A DNA stretch of 64,000 bases from Mycobacterium basiliense (GCF_900292015.1 NZ_LR130759.1:2170001-2234000); one strand, 5' to 3'. Positions 1 through 10,696 are shown, numbered from the stretch's first letter. Notes: a model not told the origin generated them from the sequence alone. Numbers and translations: made by a program.

Positions 1-135
1 GACGCTGCCGACGCGCTGGCCCTGGCGATCTGCCACTGTTGGCGGGCGCCGATGATCGCCCGGATGGCCAAGGCTGAGGCCTTGGCCGAGCGGCAGCGGC
101 GCAACTACGCGGCGAAGTTGAAGGCCGCACGATGA
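1..135 (+). CDS. ruvC: RuvC Holliday junction resolvase, C-terminal end only
   Basis: The window opens inside this gene. The last 44 codons read [15 protein letters not shown] and end in LKAAR. The DAADALA stretch is the conserved C-terminal metal-binding region of RuvC nucleases, which resolve Holliday junctions together with RuvAB. The stop codon overlaps the ruvA start as ATGA, so ruvC and ruvA are translationally coupled. The catalytic N-terminal part lies outside the window. Confidence 0.9.
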   Translation, partial: DAADALALAICHCWRAPMIARMAKAEALAERQRRNYAAKLKAAR

Positions 136-731
136 TCGCCTCGGTAAGCGGTGAGGTGCTCGCGGTCGCGCTTGATCACGTGGTGATCGAGGCCGCCGGC
201 GTCGGCTACCGGGTGAACGCGACCCCGGCGACGCTGGCGACGTTGCGGCAGGGCACCCAGGCCCGGCTGGTGACCGCGATGATCGTGCGTGAGGATTCGA
301 TGACGCTGTACGGGTTTCATGATGGCGAAACCCGCGACCTATTTTCGACGTTGTTGTCGGTGTCGGGCGTCGGTCCCCGGCTGGCGATGGCAACGCTGGC
401 CGTACACGACGCGCCGGCACTGCGGCAGGCGCTGGCCGACGGCGACGTCGCCGCGCTGACTCGGGTGCCCGGCATCGGCAAGCGCAGCGCCGAGCGGATG
501 GTGCTGGAACTGCGCGACAAGGTGGGGCCGGCCGGCGAGTCCGCGACGGCGGGGGCCCCTGCCGTCAACGGCCGTGCGGTGCGCAGCCCCGTGGTCGAGG
601 CGCTCGTCGGCCTCGGTTTTGCCGCGAAGCAGGCGGAGGAGGCAACCGACAAGGTATTGGCCGCAGACCAGGACGCGACTACGTCCAGCGCGCTGCGGGC
701 CGCGCTATCGCTGCTGGGAAAGGCCCGCTGA
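132..731 (+). CDS. ruvA: RuvA, Holliday junction DNA-binding subunit
   Basis: The 199-residue protein has the RuvA layout: an N-terminal OB-fold (MIASVSGEV), a central helix-hairpin-helix region with [10 protein letters not shown] and [13 protein letters not shown] at about residues 78-125, a variable Gly/Ala-rich linker, and a C-terminal domain (VEALVGLGF) that contacts RuvB. RuvA binds four-way junctions as a tetramer and loads RuvB for branch migration. The gene overlaps ruvC by 4 bases and is followed 4 bases later by ruvB. Length matches the mycobacterial orthologue. Confidence 0.97.
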   Translation: MIASVSGEVLAVALDHVVIEAAGVGYRVNATPATLATLRQGTQARLVTAMIVREDSMTLYGFHDGETRDLFSTLLSVSGVGPRLAMATLAVHDAPALRQALADGDVAALTRVPGIGKRSAERMVLELRDKVGPAGESATAGAPAVNGRAVRSPVVEALVGLGFAAKQAEEATDKVLAADQDATTSSALRAALSLLGKAR

Positions 732-735
732 ACCG

Positions 736-1785
736 ATGGATTCGGACGATCCTGCGGACCGTGACGTCTCGCCGGCGCTGACCGTCGGCGAGGGTGACAT
801 CGACGTCAGCCTGCGGCCCCGCTCGTTGCGCGAGTTCATCGGCCAGCCCCGGGTACGCGAACAGCTGCAGCTGGTCATCGAGGGAGCCAAAAATCGCGGC
901 GGCACGCCGGATCACATTCTGCTGTCCGGCCCGCCCGGCCTCGGTAAGACGTCGCTGGCCATGATCATCGCCGCCGAACTGGGGTCGTCGCTGCGGGTGA
1001 CGTCGGGTCCGGCCCTGGAACGCGCGGGTGATCTGGCCGCCATGCTGTCGAACCTGGTTGAGCATGACGTGCTGTTCATCGACGAGATCCATCGCATCGC
1101 CCGGCCCGCCGAGGAAATGCTTTATCTGGCGATGGAGGATTTCCGCGTCGACGTGGTCGTCGGCAAGGGCCCGGGGGCCACCTCGATCCCGCTGGAAGTG
1201 GCGCCCTTCACCCTGGTCGGCGCGACCACTCGATCCGGTGCGCTGACCGGCCCGCTGCGTGACCGGTTCGGTTTCACCGCGCACATGGATTTCTACGAGC
1301 CCACCGAGCTAGAGCGGGTGTTGGCCCGCTCGGCCGGGATTTTGGGCATCGAGCTGGGCGCCGAGGCGGGCGCGGAGATCGCGCGCCGCTCGCGGGGGAC
1401 ACCGCGGATCGCCAACCGGTTGCTGCGCCGGGTCCGGGACTTTGCCGAAGTACGTGCCGACGGCGTTATCACGCGCGACGTCGCGAAATCCGCGCTAGAG
1501 GTCTATGACGTCGACGAGCTGGGCCTGGATCGGCTGGACCGCGCGGTGTTGTCGGCGCTGACCCGCAGCTTCGGCGGTGGTCCGGTCGGGGTTTCGACGC
1601 TGGCGGTGGCGGTGGGGGAGGAAGCGGCCACGGTGGAGGAAGTGTGCGAGCCGTTCCTGGTACGCGCCGGTATGGTGGCCCGGACCCCGCGCGGCCGGGT
1701 GGCGACCGCGCTGGCCTGGACTCACCTAGGGATGACTGCGCCGGCCGGGGCCGGCGGGCTCAGTCAGCCAGGGCTCTTCGAATAG
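736..1785 (+). CDS. ruvB: RuvB, Holliday junction branch-migration ATPase
   Basis: This 349-residue AAA+ motor drives branch migration on RuvA-bound junctions. It carries RuvB-specific [11 protein letters not shown], Walker [10 protein letters not shown] (about residues 63-71), Walker B LFIDEIHR (about 113-120), sensor GATTRSG, the arginine-finger region GPLRDRFG, and a C-terminal winged helix. The open frame runs further upstream, but ATG 736 gives the canonical N-terminus ([12 protein letters not shown]) and sits 4 bases after the ruvA stop, completing a ruvC-ruvA-ruvB operon. Confidence 0.97.
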   Translation: MDSDDPADRDVSPALTVGEGDIDVSLRPRSLREFIGQPRVREQLQLVIEGAKNRGGTPDHILLSGPPGLGKTSLAMIIAAELGSSLRVTSGPALERAGDLAAMLSNLVEHDVLFIDEIHRIARPAEEMLYLAMEDFRVDVVVGKGPGATSIPLEVAPFTLVGATTRSGALTGPLRDRFGFTAHMDFYEPTELERVLARSAGILGIELGAEAGAEIARRSRGTPRIANRLLRRVRDFAEVRADGVITRDVAKSALEVYDVDELGLDRLDRAVLSALTRSFGGGPVGVSTLAVAVGEEAATVEEVCEPFLVRAGMVARTPRGRVATALAWTHLGMTAPAGAGGLSQPGLFE

Positions 1786-1794
1786 GAGGATGCG

Positions 1795-2181
1795 ATGATC
1801 ACCGCCGCGTTGGTATTCGCCGGGTTGGCTGCGCTGCTCCACGTCTACATCTTCATCATGGAATCGCTGACTTGGACGTCGCCCCGCACCCGCGCGACCT
1901 TTGGCACCACACCCGAGGAGGCCGAGACCACCAAATTGTTGGCGTTCAATCAGGGCTTCTACAACCTGTTCCTGGCGATTGTCGGCGGCTTGGGCGTCGC
2001 CGCGGTGGCCATGGGGTACAGGGGAATCGGAGCCGCGCTCATCTTTGCCGGTGTCGGGCCGATGGCCGCGGCGGCGGTCGTATTGGTGATCTCGGCGCCC
2101 GACAAGGCGCGGGCCGCGGTGACGCAGGGCTTGTTCCCGGTGATCGCCCTTGTCCTGCTTGGGTTCGGGCTGCTGTCGTAG
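1795..2181 (+). CDS. DUF1304-family small integral membrane protein
   Basis: This 128-residue protein has four predicted membrane segments (about residues 3-20, 50-70, 75-98 and 108-127). The motif HVYIFIMESLTW near the N-terminus followed by FNQGFYNLFLAI is the DUF1304 signature. A strong AGGAGG lies 5 bases before ATG 1795, and the gene begins 9 bases after ruvB, so it is probably co-transcribed. The function of the family is not known. I recall no such gene at this position in H37Rv. Confidence 0.8.
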   Translation: MITAALVFAGLAALLHVYIFIMESLTWTSPRTRATFGTTPEEAETTKLLAFNQGFYNLFLAIVGGLGVAAVAMGYRGIGAALIFAGVGPMAAAAVVLVISAPDKARAAVTQGLFPVIALVLLGFGLLS

Positions 2182-2264
2182 CCGCATGCTGGCGAGCCCT
2201 GAGACGGGCGTTACATCGTCTGCCTGTTCGGGTACCCGAGAAGGTATCTGAAGAGGAGATTGCG

Positions 2265-2978
2265 ATGATGCACACAGAAGATCGCCCAGCCAGGCTACGC
2301 ATGCCACGCTCTCGAGGAGCGGTGACCGGGATACTTCTGGTGGTCCTGGGAGCTTGGGGAGCGCTGATCCCGTTCGTCGGGCCCAGCTTCGATTTCGGCT
2401 ACACCCCTGGCCACGCTTGGACCGCTGCCCGAGGCTGGCTCGAGGTGTTGCCGGGGACCGTCACCGCGGTCGCCGGCCTGCTGTTGATCATTTCCAAGAA
2501 CCGCGCCAGTGCGGTATTTGGCGGCTGGTTAGCCGGCCTGGCCGGTGCATGGTTTGTGGTCGGCGGGTCGTTCGCCCCGTTGTTGCGGATCGGCTCGGTT
2601 GGCGACCCGGTTGCGGTCCCGAATCTCAAACGCGCCCTGATCGAGGTCTCGTATTTTTCGGGCTTGGGTGTGGTGATCGTGTTCCTGGCCGGAGCAGTCT
2701 TGTCGCGGCTGGTGGCGCGGCTGGCGCGCGATGTCCAGCCGGTAACGCAGCCCGCGGAGGAACCCGCCTACGCGGTGCCCGCGGCCGAGGCGTCCGACGC
2801 GTCCGAGGCGGATGAAACAGCAGAGTCAGCCACCACAAACCCGGCGTCCGAGGAGCGTGAGGAAGAGCCTCGGTCAAAGGACGAGGGCGTACCGCAGGAA
2901 ACCGAGGAGAGCGAGGCCGCGACCGAGCATCACGGCCTATCGTTCCACCCGTTCCGCCGACGCCGCGCCGGCGTATAG
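2265..2978 (+). CDS. Putative membrane protein with acidic C-terminal tail
   Basis: This 237-residue protein was not recognised as a named family. The N-terminal half has about four hydrophobic segments (about residues 18-40, 65-82, 88-108, 130-155), followed by an acidic tail rich in Glu, Ala and Ser (about 170-225) and a basic end (FRRRRAGV). The start at ATG 2265, with ATG 2268 as alternative, is supported by GAGGAG 6 bases upstream. It is the last plus-strand gene before the oppositely oriented PE_PGRS gene. The tail may act in the cytoplasm as a binding region, but that is inference. Confidence 0.65.
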   Translation: MMHTEDRPARLRMPRSRGAVTGILLVVLGAWGALIPFVGPSFDFGYTPGHAWTAARGWLEVLPGTVTAVAGLLLIISKNRASAVFGGWLAGLAGAWFVVGGSFAPLLRIGSVGDPVAVPNLKRALIEVSYFSGLGVVIVFLAGAVLSRLVARLARDVQPVTQPAEEPAYAVPAAEASDASEADETAESATTNPASEEREEEPRSKDEGVPQETEESEAATEHHGLSFHPFRRRRAGV

Positions 2979-3058
2979 ATCGACCTGCAGTCGGGCTTCG
3001 ATCCCAGCGAGATGAAATGGTGCCCGCAGCCGTTCGGTCGGCGTCGTAGATCCGGGTG

Positions 3059-5197
3059 CTAGCCGGACTGTCCGGCGCCGCCCGCGGCGCTGGCGGCTGC
3101 TTGGAAGGCATTGCCGCCGAAGCCGCCGGAGCCGCCCTTGGCGCCATCGCCGCCCGCGCCGCCGGATGTGGTGCCGGTTCCTCCGGCGCCGCCGTTGGCT
3201 CCATTGCCGCCGCTGCCACCGTCAATGCCGAATGCGGACGCTAGGCCGCCCCCGCCCCCGCCGCCGCCGGTGCCCGCCGGGGCCCCGACGCCTCCGGTGC
3301 CGCCGACGGCGCTGGTGAAGGCGGCGGCGCCGTTGAAGGCTATGGCGTTACCTCCGGAGCCACCGTTTCCTGCGGTGCCGCCGGGACCGCCGGCGGCACC
3401 GCCTCCGCCTCCGCCTCCGCCGACGGCCCCTTTCGCGGCCGCCGCCCCCGCGCCACCTCCGCCGCCCCCGCCGCCGGTGCCACCGTCCGCGCCGGAGGCA
3501 CTGCCGCCGCTGCCGCCTCCGCCGCCGGTACCTCCGCTGGCACTACCGGCATCGGGGGTCGGGCCGGCGTTGCTACTCGACGCGGCGCCGCCGGTACCGC
3601 CGGTGCCGCCGGTGCCGCCCTGGCCGCCGAGGGCACCGTTGCCTCCGCCGTTGCCGCCGTGGCCACCCGCGCCTCCGCCCCCGCCGCCGCCGCCGTACCC
3701 GAGGGCCGTTGCGATGCCGGAGCTGTTTTGGCCGCCGTAGCCACCGTTGCCGCCGGTACCGCCTTGGCCGCCCTGGCCACCGGTGGCGTTGGCGGTCCCG
3801 GGTGCCCCTCCGTTCCCGCCGGCACCGCCGTTGCCGCCGGTACCGCCGCTCGCGCTGGCGGTGCCGCCAGTACCGGTGTTGATGCCGCCCTGACCACCGG
3901 CACCGCCATTGCCGCCGATGCCGCCGTTGCCGCCGGCACCGCCGCCGACCCCGCCGACGCCCGCGCCGCCGGCGCCGCCGGCGCCGCCGGTCCCGCCGTC
4001 GCCGCCTGGGCCGCCCGTGGTCGGCGAGGTGCCGTCGATGCCGGTCGTGCCGACGCTGCCGGCTCCTCCGTCGCCGCCAAGACCGCCGGTGCCGCCGGTG
4101 CCGGTGCTGCCGTCGGCACCGGCGGTCGCCAGGAAATTGAATGGCGTTGTGGCGGCGCCGCCGGCCCCACTGGCCCCGGCACCGCCGCCGGTGCCGCCCA
4201 TTGCGCCGTCGCCTCCGGTCGTGCCAAAGCCCGTGGCGTCGCCGCCGTTGCCGCCCCACCCGCCGACTCCGCCCAAGCCGCCGGCCCCGCCGGCGCCCCC
4301 GGCCCCGCCAATCAACGCCTGGTCGGCACCGCCGGCGCCGCCGGCCCCACCGGCCCCACCGAAACCGCCGATTTGTCCGGTCATCCCGGCCGGCCCCGCG
4401 GTCCCCGAAGCCCCGTCCGCACCGGCCCCACCAGCACCGCCGGCACCGCCGGCCCCGAACAACGACACCAGCTGCCTATTGGCTCCGCCGGCCCCACCGT
4501 CGCCGCCGGCCCCGCCTGCCTGCGCGGTGGTGCCGGGCGCACCGGCCGCACCGGCCGCACCGGCCCCACCGGAGCCACCGGTCCCGCCGTTGCCACCGCC
4601 GATCAGCCCGTTGGCCCCGCCGGCGCCGCCGGTTCCGCCCGCACCACCAGGGGTGGTCGCGTTTCCGCCGGCGCCGCCGGCCCCGCCGGCACCCCACAGG
4701 CCCGCTGACCCGCCAGCACCACCGGCCTGCCCGGGCGCGCCCGACCCACCGTTGCCGCCGTTGCCTACAATCCATCCGCCGGCCCCACCGGCCGCCCCGG
4801 TACCGTCGAGCCCATTGGCGCCGTTGCCGATCAGTGGGCGACCGGTCAGCATCTGGCTGGGGGCGTTGATGCTTGCCAGCAATTCCTGCTCCAGCGTTTG
4901 CAGTGGCGAGGCGTTGGCCGCCTCAGTCGCCGAATACGCCCTCACGCCCGCAAGTAATGCCTGTACAAAGTCGGTATGGAAGCGCGCCATGCGCGCGCTG
5001 AGCGTCTGAAATTCCTGCGCATAGGCGCCAAACATCCTGGTGACCGCCACCGATATCTCATCGCCGGCCAGGGGGGCTATCGCCGTGGTCGAGGGTGCGG
5101 CTGCCCCTGTGGCCGCCCGCACGGCTTGCCCAATCCCACCCAAATCGTCGGCCGCGGCGGTCAAGACCTCAGGTGCTGCGAACACAAAAGACGACAT
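3059..5197 (-). CDS. PE_PGRS family protein
   Basis: The 712-residue product has an N-terminal PE domain of about 100 residues (MSSFVFAAPEVLTAAADDL), a linker with the LIGNGANG motif near residue 125, and a long Gly-Gly-Ala/Asn PGRS region to the C-terminus. PE domains direct export through ESX-5, and PE_PGRS proteins are surface associated. GGGAGAAC precedes ATG 5197. By position it corresponds to PE_PGRS44 (Rv2591). PGRS repeats vary by slippage, so the exact length should be treated with care, and many antisense open frames here are compositional shadows. Confidence 0.92.
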   Translation of the reverse strand: MSSFVFAAPEVLTAAADDLGGIGQAVRAATGAAAPSTTAIAPLAGDEISVAVTRMFGAYAQEFQTLSARMARFHTDFVQALLAGVRAYSATEAANASPLQTLEQELLASINAPSQMLTGRPLIGNGANGLDGTGAAGGAGGWIVGNGGNGGSGAPGQAGGAGGSAGLWGAGGAGGAGGNATTPGGAGGTGGAGGANGLIGGGNGGTGGSGGAGAAGAAGAPGTTAQAGGAGGDGGAGGANRQLVSLFGAGGAGGAGGAGADGASGTAGPAGMTGQIGGFGGAGGAGGAGGADQALIGGAGGAGGAGGLGGVGGWGGNGGDATGFGTTGGDGAMGGTGGGAGASGAGGAATTPFNFLATAGADGSTGTGGTGGLGGDGGAGSVGTTGIDGTSPTTGGPGGDGGTGGAGGAGGAGVGGVGGGAGGNGGIGGNGGAGGQGGINTGTGGTASASGGTGGNGGAGGNGGAPGTANATGGQGGQGGTGGNGGYGGQNSSGIATALGYGGGGGGGGAGGHGGNGGGNGALGGQGGTGGTGGTGGAASSSNAGPTPDAGSASGGTGGGGGSGGSASGADGGTGGGGGGGGAGAAAAKGAVGGGGGGGGAAGGPGGTAGNGGSGGNAIAFNGAAAFTSAVGGTGGVGAPAGTGGGGGGGGLASAFGIDGGSGGNGANGGAGGTGTTSGGAGGDGAKGGSGGFGGNAFQAAASAAGGAGQSG

Positions 5198-5375
5198 GGT
5201 GAGTTCTCCCGTAGACGGCGTTTAATCTCCTATGAATGTCGCACGCCCACCACATACGTCCCATAGAAAACTCAAAGAATTAGCAAAAATTCATCTAGCA
5301 TGTCGCCGCGGAGGTCCGTCGCTGAGCCCCGAATGATGCTTTGCACGTTCGCAGTTCATTCTGGGCGGATTGATC

Positions 5376-8300
5376 TCAGAGCAGGCCGAGCAGTCTCAGG
5401 TCGTTGACGTACTTGACGATGATCGGCGGGCAGACGTGCGGAATATCTTTGTCGGGGCCGATTTTCGCTTCCTGTACCGCCGCGCGGAAATTATCGGTGG
5501 GCGCGATCGATCCACGGACGGGTTTTTCGGGCGTCCGATAGTTGTGCAACAGCGGCAGCAGTGAACTGTGCCGTTGCCGGTCCGGCAGGGCACGCAACGC
5601 GGTTTCGAAGCGCTGCAGCCAATCGCCGTAGTCGGCGATGCGATGTATTGGGTAACCGGCTTCGTTCAGCCAGTCGACGAATTCGTCGAGTCCGATGCCG
5701 TCGTCGTACGGATTCATCACGTGATAGGTGTGGAACCCGTCCTGGCTTTGCGCACCCAAAGTCGAGATCGCATCGGCGATGAACTCGACCGGCAAACCGT
5801 CATAGTGGGCGCGTTGCCGGGAGCCGTCGGCGGCAAGCTGGTAGAACGAACCAGGCGCGATACCGGTGGCCACCAGGCTCAGGATCATCCGGGTGAACAT
5901 GTCCGGCACATTGAGCTGGCCCGCCCATGTGGTGTCGGCCAGGATCATGTCGCAGCGGAACACGGCAACGGGCAGACCGCACCGATCATGGGCTTCGCGC
6001 AACAGCACCTCGCCGGCCCACTTGCTGTTCGAGTAGCCATTGGCGTAGCTGTCGTCGACGGCGCGGGTTGCGCTGATGACCCGGATATCGGCGTCCTCGG
6101 TGAACGCCGATGGCGGGATCTGGTCGGCAACCCCGATCGTGGAGGTGTAGGTGTAGGGCTTGATTTTCGTGGTCAGCGCCAGCCGCAACAGCTCGGCGGT
6201 TCCCAGCGCGTTCGGCCCGAACAGCTGGCTATATGGCAGTACGTGGTTGACCAGCGCTGCCGGGTCGACGATCAGATCGACCGTGTTGGCCAGGCGTTGC
6301 CAGGTTGGCCGGTCCAGGCCGAGGTCGGCTTCACCCTTGTCGCCGGCGAGCACCTCGAGATGATCGGTGGCCAGTTCTCGGTAGTGGCGCTGCAGCTCGG
6401 GGTCACCGCTATCGAACGTCCGGTCCAGCCGTGCCCTCGCCTCTTCGTCGGACTTGGCCCGCACCAGGCAGATCAATTGTCCGTCGACCAGGTCCATCCG
6501 CTGCAGCCACTCCAGGGCTAGGTAGCGACCCAGGAAGCCGGTGGCGCCGGTGAGCAGCACGGTGCGGACCTGGGTGTTGGCCACCGGAAGGTTGGGCGCC
6601 TCGGCCAGCGTGGCGGCATCGATGAACTTGTCCAGCGTGAGGTCGCGGGCGTGTACCCGATCTGGTGAGGCCCCATGCACCGAGGCGTAGCTGGGGCGTT
6701 CGGCGCCGGGCGTGCGGGCCGTTTCGATGTAATCGGCGAGCGCTCGTAAGTCATTGGCCGGGCTGACGATGACGCCCACCGGCACGTCGATGTCGAAGAT
6801 CTCCTTGAGCAGGTTGGCGAAGGACAGCGCCGAAAGCGAATCACCACCCAGATCACTGAAGTGAGCACTGGGCCGCAGGTCGGTAGCGGCAGTGCCCAGT
6901 AGCGCGGCGGCGGCCCGGCCCAGCGTCTCGAGCACCGGCGCATCGGCACCGCCGGCGCGCAGGGCGCGTAGTTCGTTGGCTTGGTTGTCCGCCAGGTCGG
7001 CGTAGAGCTGCTCTAGACGCTCGGCATAGACCTTCTTCAACTGCGGCCGCGCTAGCTTGCGGATCCCGGTGAGCAGTCCGTTCTCCAGCGTCCATGGCGT
7101 CGTTTCGACGATGAAGTCGCGCGGAATCTCATACGACTGCAGCGCGGCGGCCCGGGCCACCTCTTGAAGGGAATCGGCGAGACGTGGCCGCAGCTCGTCG
7201 ATGTCGAAGCGCGCCAATGCCTCCTCGGTGGGGACGATCACCGCCAGCAAGTAGGCCCGGGCGCTATTGCCGTGGATGAAGATTTGCCGCACCAGGGGGC
7301 TGTCGCCGAACACCGCCTCGAGCTTGGAGACCGTAACGAACTCGCCCTGAGACAGCTTCAACACGTTGTTGCGCCGGTCGAGGTAGACGAATTCCTCGGG
7401 GCCGACTTGGGCCATGATGTCGCCGGTGCGGTAGAAACCCTCGGGGTCGAACACCTCGGCGGTGGTCTCCGGCCTGTGGTAGTAGCCGGGGAACAAGCTC
7501 TGCGTCTTGACCAGCAGTTCGCCGCGAGGATGGGGCTGGTCGGTCACAAAGTAGCCCAGTTCGGGCACGTCGACGAGCTTGTAATCGATCACCGATGGGC
7601 GCCGTATGCGGTCCTCGTTCAGGACCATGCCCGCCTCGGTGGAGCCGTATCCCTCGACCAAATGCAGGTCCAGTAGGGAGTCGACCCAGGCCTTCATCTC
7701 CGGTGAGATCGGCGCGGAGCCGGTGACCGCCGTGACGTATCGGCCGCCGAGCAAGTTTTGCCGTAGTTCGGCCTTCACCCGCTCCTCGACGGCGGCGACG
7801 TCGGTGTCCGCCGAAGTCCGCCGGGCAACCTCGCGCTGGAACTCTTCGAACAGCATGTCCCAGATACGCGGCACGAAGGTCAGGTCGGTCGGCCGCACCA
7901 ACGCGAGATCTTGGAACAATGTCGAGAGGTCGCTGTTGGCCACGAAGTAGGCGGTGCCGCCGGTTGAGAGGCTTCCGTAGAGCCCCTGACGCCCCATGAC
8001 GTGGCTCATCGGCATGAAGTTGAGCGTGATCGAGGGGTATGTCTCCAGCTCGAACCAGGCGCCCGACCGGCGCCAGAAGTTCATCACCCGGCTGGCCGGG
8101 TACATCGCGCCTTTGGGCGTGCCGGTGCTGCCCGAGGTGTAGATCAGCAGCGCCAGCGGGTCTTGCGGATCGTCGGCGGAGGTCGCGGTGGGTAGCGCAT
8201 ACGGTCGAGCCGTTCCCGCCCGTCCGCGCTCGAGCAGCGCGTCGAGCGTCTCCACCACCACCTCGCTGTCGGCCAGGCGCGCCCGAGCGGCGTCGACGGC

Positions 8301-8903
8301 TTCTCGCTGCTCGTCGACGTCGCGATGGTAGTTGAACACGACCAGCCGGGCAGGGGTGTGGCCGGTCAGCACCAGCTCCACGGCCTGGTCAAGGCTGTCG
8401 ACACTGGCGGCGATCAGGGTCGGCTCGGTTTCGGCAATGATGGGCTGCAGCGCTGTGGTCGCCGCGCTGGTCTGCAAAGGTACGGCCACCGCGGTCATCA
8501 CGTTTAGTGCGATGTCGATGACCGTGTAGTCGACGCTGTTGAAGCCCAGCACGCAGACACGATCACCAGGCCGGACGGACTGTGTCTCGGCCAATGCGGT
8601 TGCCAACGCGCCGACGCGGTCCCAGAGCTCGCCGTAGGTCAGTGTCTCGAAGTGCGGAAGTAGCCGCAGCGATGTACGCCCGGTGGTGGGGTCGGCCACG
8701 AGCTGGTTCGCGCGCTGGCCCAGCGCCGGACGGTCCGCGTACCCCTCCATGACGGTCTGGATGAGCCGCGGTAGTCCGATACCGGGTTCCTCGAGCGTCC
8801 GACTGATTGCATCGCTGGGTTTGGCGGCGGCGAACTGCGCGTCGTTGCGGTAAAGGTCTTCGATGCGGCGGGTCAGCCGGGCTTCTTGGGAATTAGTGGA
8901 CAT
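5376..8903 (-). CDS. car: Carboxylic acid reductase (FadD9/Car type)
   Basis: This 1175-residue three-module enzyme reduces carboxylic or fatty acids to aldehydes with ATP and NADPH. Order: an adenylation domain with [11 protein letters not shown] near residue 255 and GYGSTEAG, a phosphopantetheine carrier with DLGGDSLSA near 686, and a thioester reductase with the Rossmann motif [11 protein letters not shown] near 786 and a YxxxK-type site ([13 protein letters not shown]). It needs a separate phosphopantetheinyl transferase. ATG 8903 is preferred because AGAGGACC lies just upstream; the in-frame TTG one codon earlier is less likely. It corresponds to fadD9 (Rv2590). Confidence 0.95.
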   Translation of the reverse strand: MSTNSQEARLTRRIEDLYRNDAQFAAAKPSDAISRTLEEPGIGLPRLIQTVMEGYADRPALGQRANQLVADPTTGRTSLRLLPHFETLTYGELWDRVGALATALAETQSVRPGDRVCVLGFNSVDYTVIDIALNVMTAVAVPLQTSAATTALQPIIAETEPTLIAASVDSLDQAVELVLTGHTPARLVVFNYHRDVDEQREAVDAARARLADSEVVVETLDALLERGRAGTARPYALPTATSADDPQDPLALLIYTSGSTGTPKGAMYPASRVMNFWRRSGAWFELETYPSITLNFMPMSHVMGRQGLYGSLSTGGTAYFVANSDLSTLFQDLALVRPTDLTFVPRIWDMLFEEFQREVARRTSADTDVAAVEERVKAELRQNLLGGRYVTAVTGSAPISPEMKAWVDSLLDLHLVEGYGSTEAGMVLNEDRIRRPSVIDYKLVDVPELGYFVTDQPHPRGELLVKTQSLFPGYYHRPETTAEVFDPEGFYRTGDIMAQVGPEEFVYLDRRNNVLKLSQGEFVTVSKLEAVFGDSPLVRQIFIHGNSARAYLLAVIVPTEEALARFDIDELRPRLADSLQEVARAAALQSYEIPRDFIVETTPWTLENGLLTGIRKLARPQLKKVYAERLEQLYADLADNQANELRALRAGGADAPVLETLGRAAAALLGTAATDLRPSAHFSDLGGDSLSALSFANLLKEIFDIDVPVGVIVSPANDLRALADYIETARTPGAERPSYASVHGASPDRVHARDLTLDKFIDAATLAEAPNLPVANTQVRTVLLTGATGFLGRYLALEWLQRMDLVDGQLICLVRAKSDEEARARLDRTFDSGDPELQRHYRELATDHLEVLAGDKGEADLGLDRPTWQRLANTVDLIVDPAALVNHVLPYSQLFGPNALGTAELLRLALTTKIKPYTYTSTIGVADQIPPSAFTEDADIRVISATRAVDDSYANGYSNSKWAGEVLLREAHDRCGLPVAVFRCDMILADTTWAGQLNVPDMFTRMILSLVATGIAPGSFYQLAADGSRQRAHYDGLPVEFIADAISTLGAQSQDGFHTYHVMNPYDDGIGLDEFVDWLNEAGYPIHRIADYGDWLQRFETALRALPDRQRHSSLLPLLHNYRTPEKPVRGSIAPTDNFRAAVQEAKIGPDKDIPHVCPPIIVKYVNDLRLLGLL

Positions 8904-8958
8904 CAAAGGTCCTCTCGCTGTGGGTGAGAGATGGGGAGAGCGTCGACGCTGCTCATAA

Positions 8959-8975
8959 CGTTAGTTAAAGTAACG
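8959..8975. promoter_or_regulatory. Inverted repeat upstream of car, putative operator
   Basis: CGTTA and TAACG arms flank the spacer GTTAAAG, and the left arm also forms TAACGTTA with neighbouring bases. The site is 56-72 bases before the car start, in the AT-rich part of the gap. Arm size and position fit a TetR-type operator or a promoter-overlapping site. No regulator gene is adjacent, so the partner is unknown. Confidence 0.4.
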
Positions 8976-8986
8976 ATCTAAGACAA

Positions 8987-9016
8987 TGTGAGATGTCGCT
9001 GCCCAAGTGTGAGATG
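8987..9016. repeat. Direct repeat TGTGAGATG x2, spaced 21 bp
   Basis: TGTGAGATG occurs at 8987-8995 and again at 9008-9016. The start-to-start distance of 21 bp is about two helical turns, so both copies face the same side of the DNA. The pair lies just upstream of the inverted repeat before car and could bind an activator. This is inference from spacing only. Confidence 0.35.
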
Positions 9017-9141
9017 CATTACCCGACCGGCCGATGCCCGTCGCGATCGGGGACCGATGGGATCGGCCTGCGGGCGTGAGGGCGTTATTAGAGGGTGAGC
9101 GGATGCGGCCGGCCTGAAGGGCCGTCGGATCCGGGTCTGAC

Positions 9142-10482
9142 TCAGAGGTTGGCCAGGATCCCGGAGACGATGTCAAGGCCCTCCGCGAGCAGCTCGTCAC
9201 TGATGGTCAAGGGTGGCAGCAGCCGAATTACGTTGCCGAACATGCCGCAGGTCAAGATCACGACTCCAGCGGCGTGGGCGGCGGCGGCCAGTTTCAAGGT
9301 GAGCGCACCGTCGGGTTCGGTGGTGCCCGATTTCACCAGCTCCATCGCGATCATGGCGCCGCGGCCACGCACGTCGCCTACGCGATCATCGGCGGCCTGC
9401 AGCCGCAATAACCGGTCCATGATCAGTCGCTCGATCTGCTGAGCCCGCTCGATCATGCTCTCGCGCTCGATGGTCTCGATGGTGGCCAGCGCCGCCGCAC
9501 AAGCGACCGGGTTGCCGCCGTAGGTGCCGCCCAGGCCGCTGGTGTGCGGGGCGTCCATGATTTCGGCCCGCCCGGTCACGGCGGACAGCGGCAATCCGTC
9601 GGCGATGCCTTTGGCGGTGACAATCAGGTCGGGCTCGACGTTCTCGTGATCGCAGGCAAACATCGCGCCGGTGCGGGCAAACCCGGTTTGCACCTCGTCG
9701 GCGATGAATACCACGTGGTTGTCGCGGCACCACCGCGTCAGCGCGGGCAGAAAGCCTTCGGCCGGAACGATGAAACCGCCTTCGCCCTGAATCGGCTCGA
9801 TGATGACGGCGGCCAGGTTGCCGGCGCCGACCTGTTTGTCGATGACGTTGATGGCTCTTTCGGCGGCCAGTTCACCATCGGTGGCCATTTCCTTGTCGAG
9901 CAAGCCGTCGCGATAGGGGTAGGACAGCGGCGCGCGGTAAATCTCCGGCGCGAACGGACCAAATCCGCTCTTATACGGCATTGACTTGGCGGTCAGGGCC
10001 ATCGTCAGGTTAGTGCGGCCGTGATAGGCGTGGTCGAACGCGACCACGGCTTGCTTGCGGGTGTGTGCCCGCGCGACCTTGATCGAGTTCTCTACCGCCT
10101 CCGCGCCGGAGTTGAACAGCACGGTGCGCTTCTCACCCGAGCCCGGGGTGATCCGGTTGAGCTGTTCGGCGACGGCGACGTACTGCTCGTACGGGGTCAC
10201 CATGAAGCAGGTGTGGGTGAACTGTTCTACCTGTGCTCGCACCGCTTCCACGACGCGCGGCGACGAGTTGCCGATGGTGGTTACCGCGATTCCGGACCCA
10301 AGATCGATCAACCGGTTGCCGTCGGCGTCCTCGACGATTCCGCCGCCGGCCCGAACCACGAACACCGGCATGGTGACCCCCACGCCGCTGGACACCGCCG
10401 CGACCCGTCGCTTGTTCAGCTCCAGCGACGCGGGCCCGGGGATTTCTGTGACCAGATGACGGCTCTGCTCGAGGCTGGCCAC
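9142..10482 (-). CDS. gabT: 4-aminobutyrate aminotransferase
   Basis: This 446-residue class III PLP-dependent aminotransferase transfers the amino group of GABA to 2-oxoglutarate, giving succinic semialdehyde. Visible motifs are NSGAEAVENSIK (cofactor phosphate site), FDHAYHGRTN, ADEVQTGFARTG, and TAKGIADGLPLSAV, which carries the Schiff-base lysine near residue 290. GTG 10482 with GGAGG just before it gives the start VASLEQSRHLVTEIPGP, matching the M. tuberculosis protein; the frame upstream of it is low-complexity. It is divergent from the yajC-secDF operon. Confidence 0.95.
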   Translation of the reverse strand: MASLEQSRHLVTEIPGPASLELNKRRVAAVSSGVGVTMPVFVVRAGGGIVEDADGNRLIDLGSGIAVTTIGNSSPRVVEAVRAQVEQFTHTCFMVTPYEQYVAVAEQLNRITPGSGEKRTVLFNSGAEAVENSIKVARAHTRKQAVVAFDHAYHGRTNLTMALTAKSMPYKSGFGPFAPEIYRAPLSYPYRDGLLDKEMATDGELAAERAINVIDKQVGAGNLAAVIIEPIQGEGGFIVPAEGFLPALTRWCRDNHVVFIADEVQTGFARTGAMFACDHENVEPDLIVTAKGIADGLPLSAVTGRAEIMDAPHTSGLGGTYGGNPVACAAALATIETIERESMIERAQQIERLIMDRLLRLQAADDRVGDVRGRGAMIAMELVKSGTTEPDGALTLKLAAAAHAAGVVILTCGMFGNVIRLLPPLTISDELLAEGLDIVSGILANL

Positions 10483-10696
10483 GCGTCCTCCTTCACTTGC
10501 GGCGCGTCGGTCGCGTCGCGGGTAAAGCCTAGCTGTTGGGCGCGGTGTGGCGTCGGCCACCGGATTGGCCGGTGCCCGTCGGTGCACGACCTGCGGGAAT
10601 GGCAGACTAGACCGTTACGAGGCGCGCGAGCTCAGGGTCCAACCTCGGCGCCGCCCTCGAAATCGAGGGACACCGATACGAAAGACAGGCGTGTTG

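Noticed and set aside
3111..5009. Very long plus-strand and alternative-frame open frames across the PE_PGRS gene, some coding proline-rich or arginine-rich proteins
   Set aside because: They are the complement or shifted reading of GGC/GCC-type PGRS repeats, lack ribosome-binding sites and resemble no family; the PE domain fixes the true frame.
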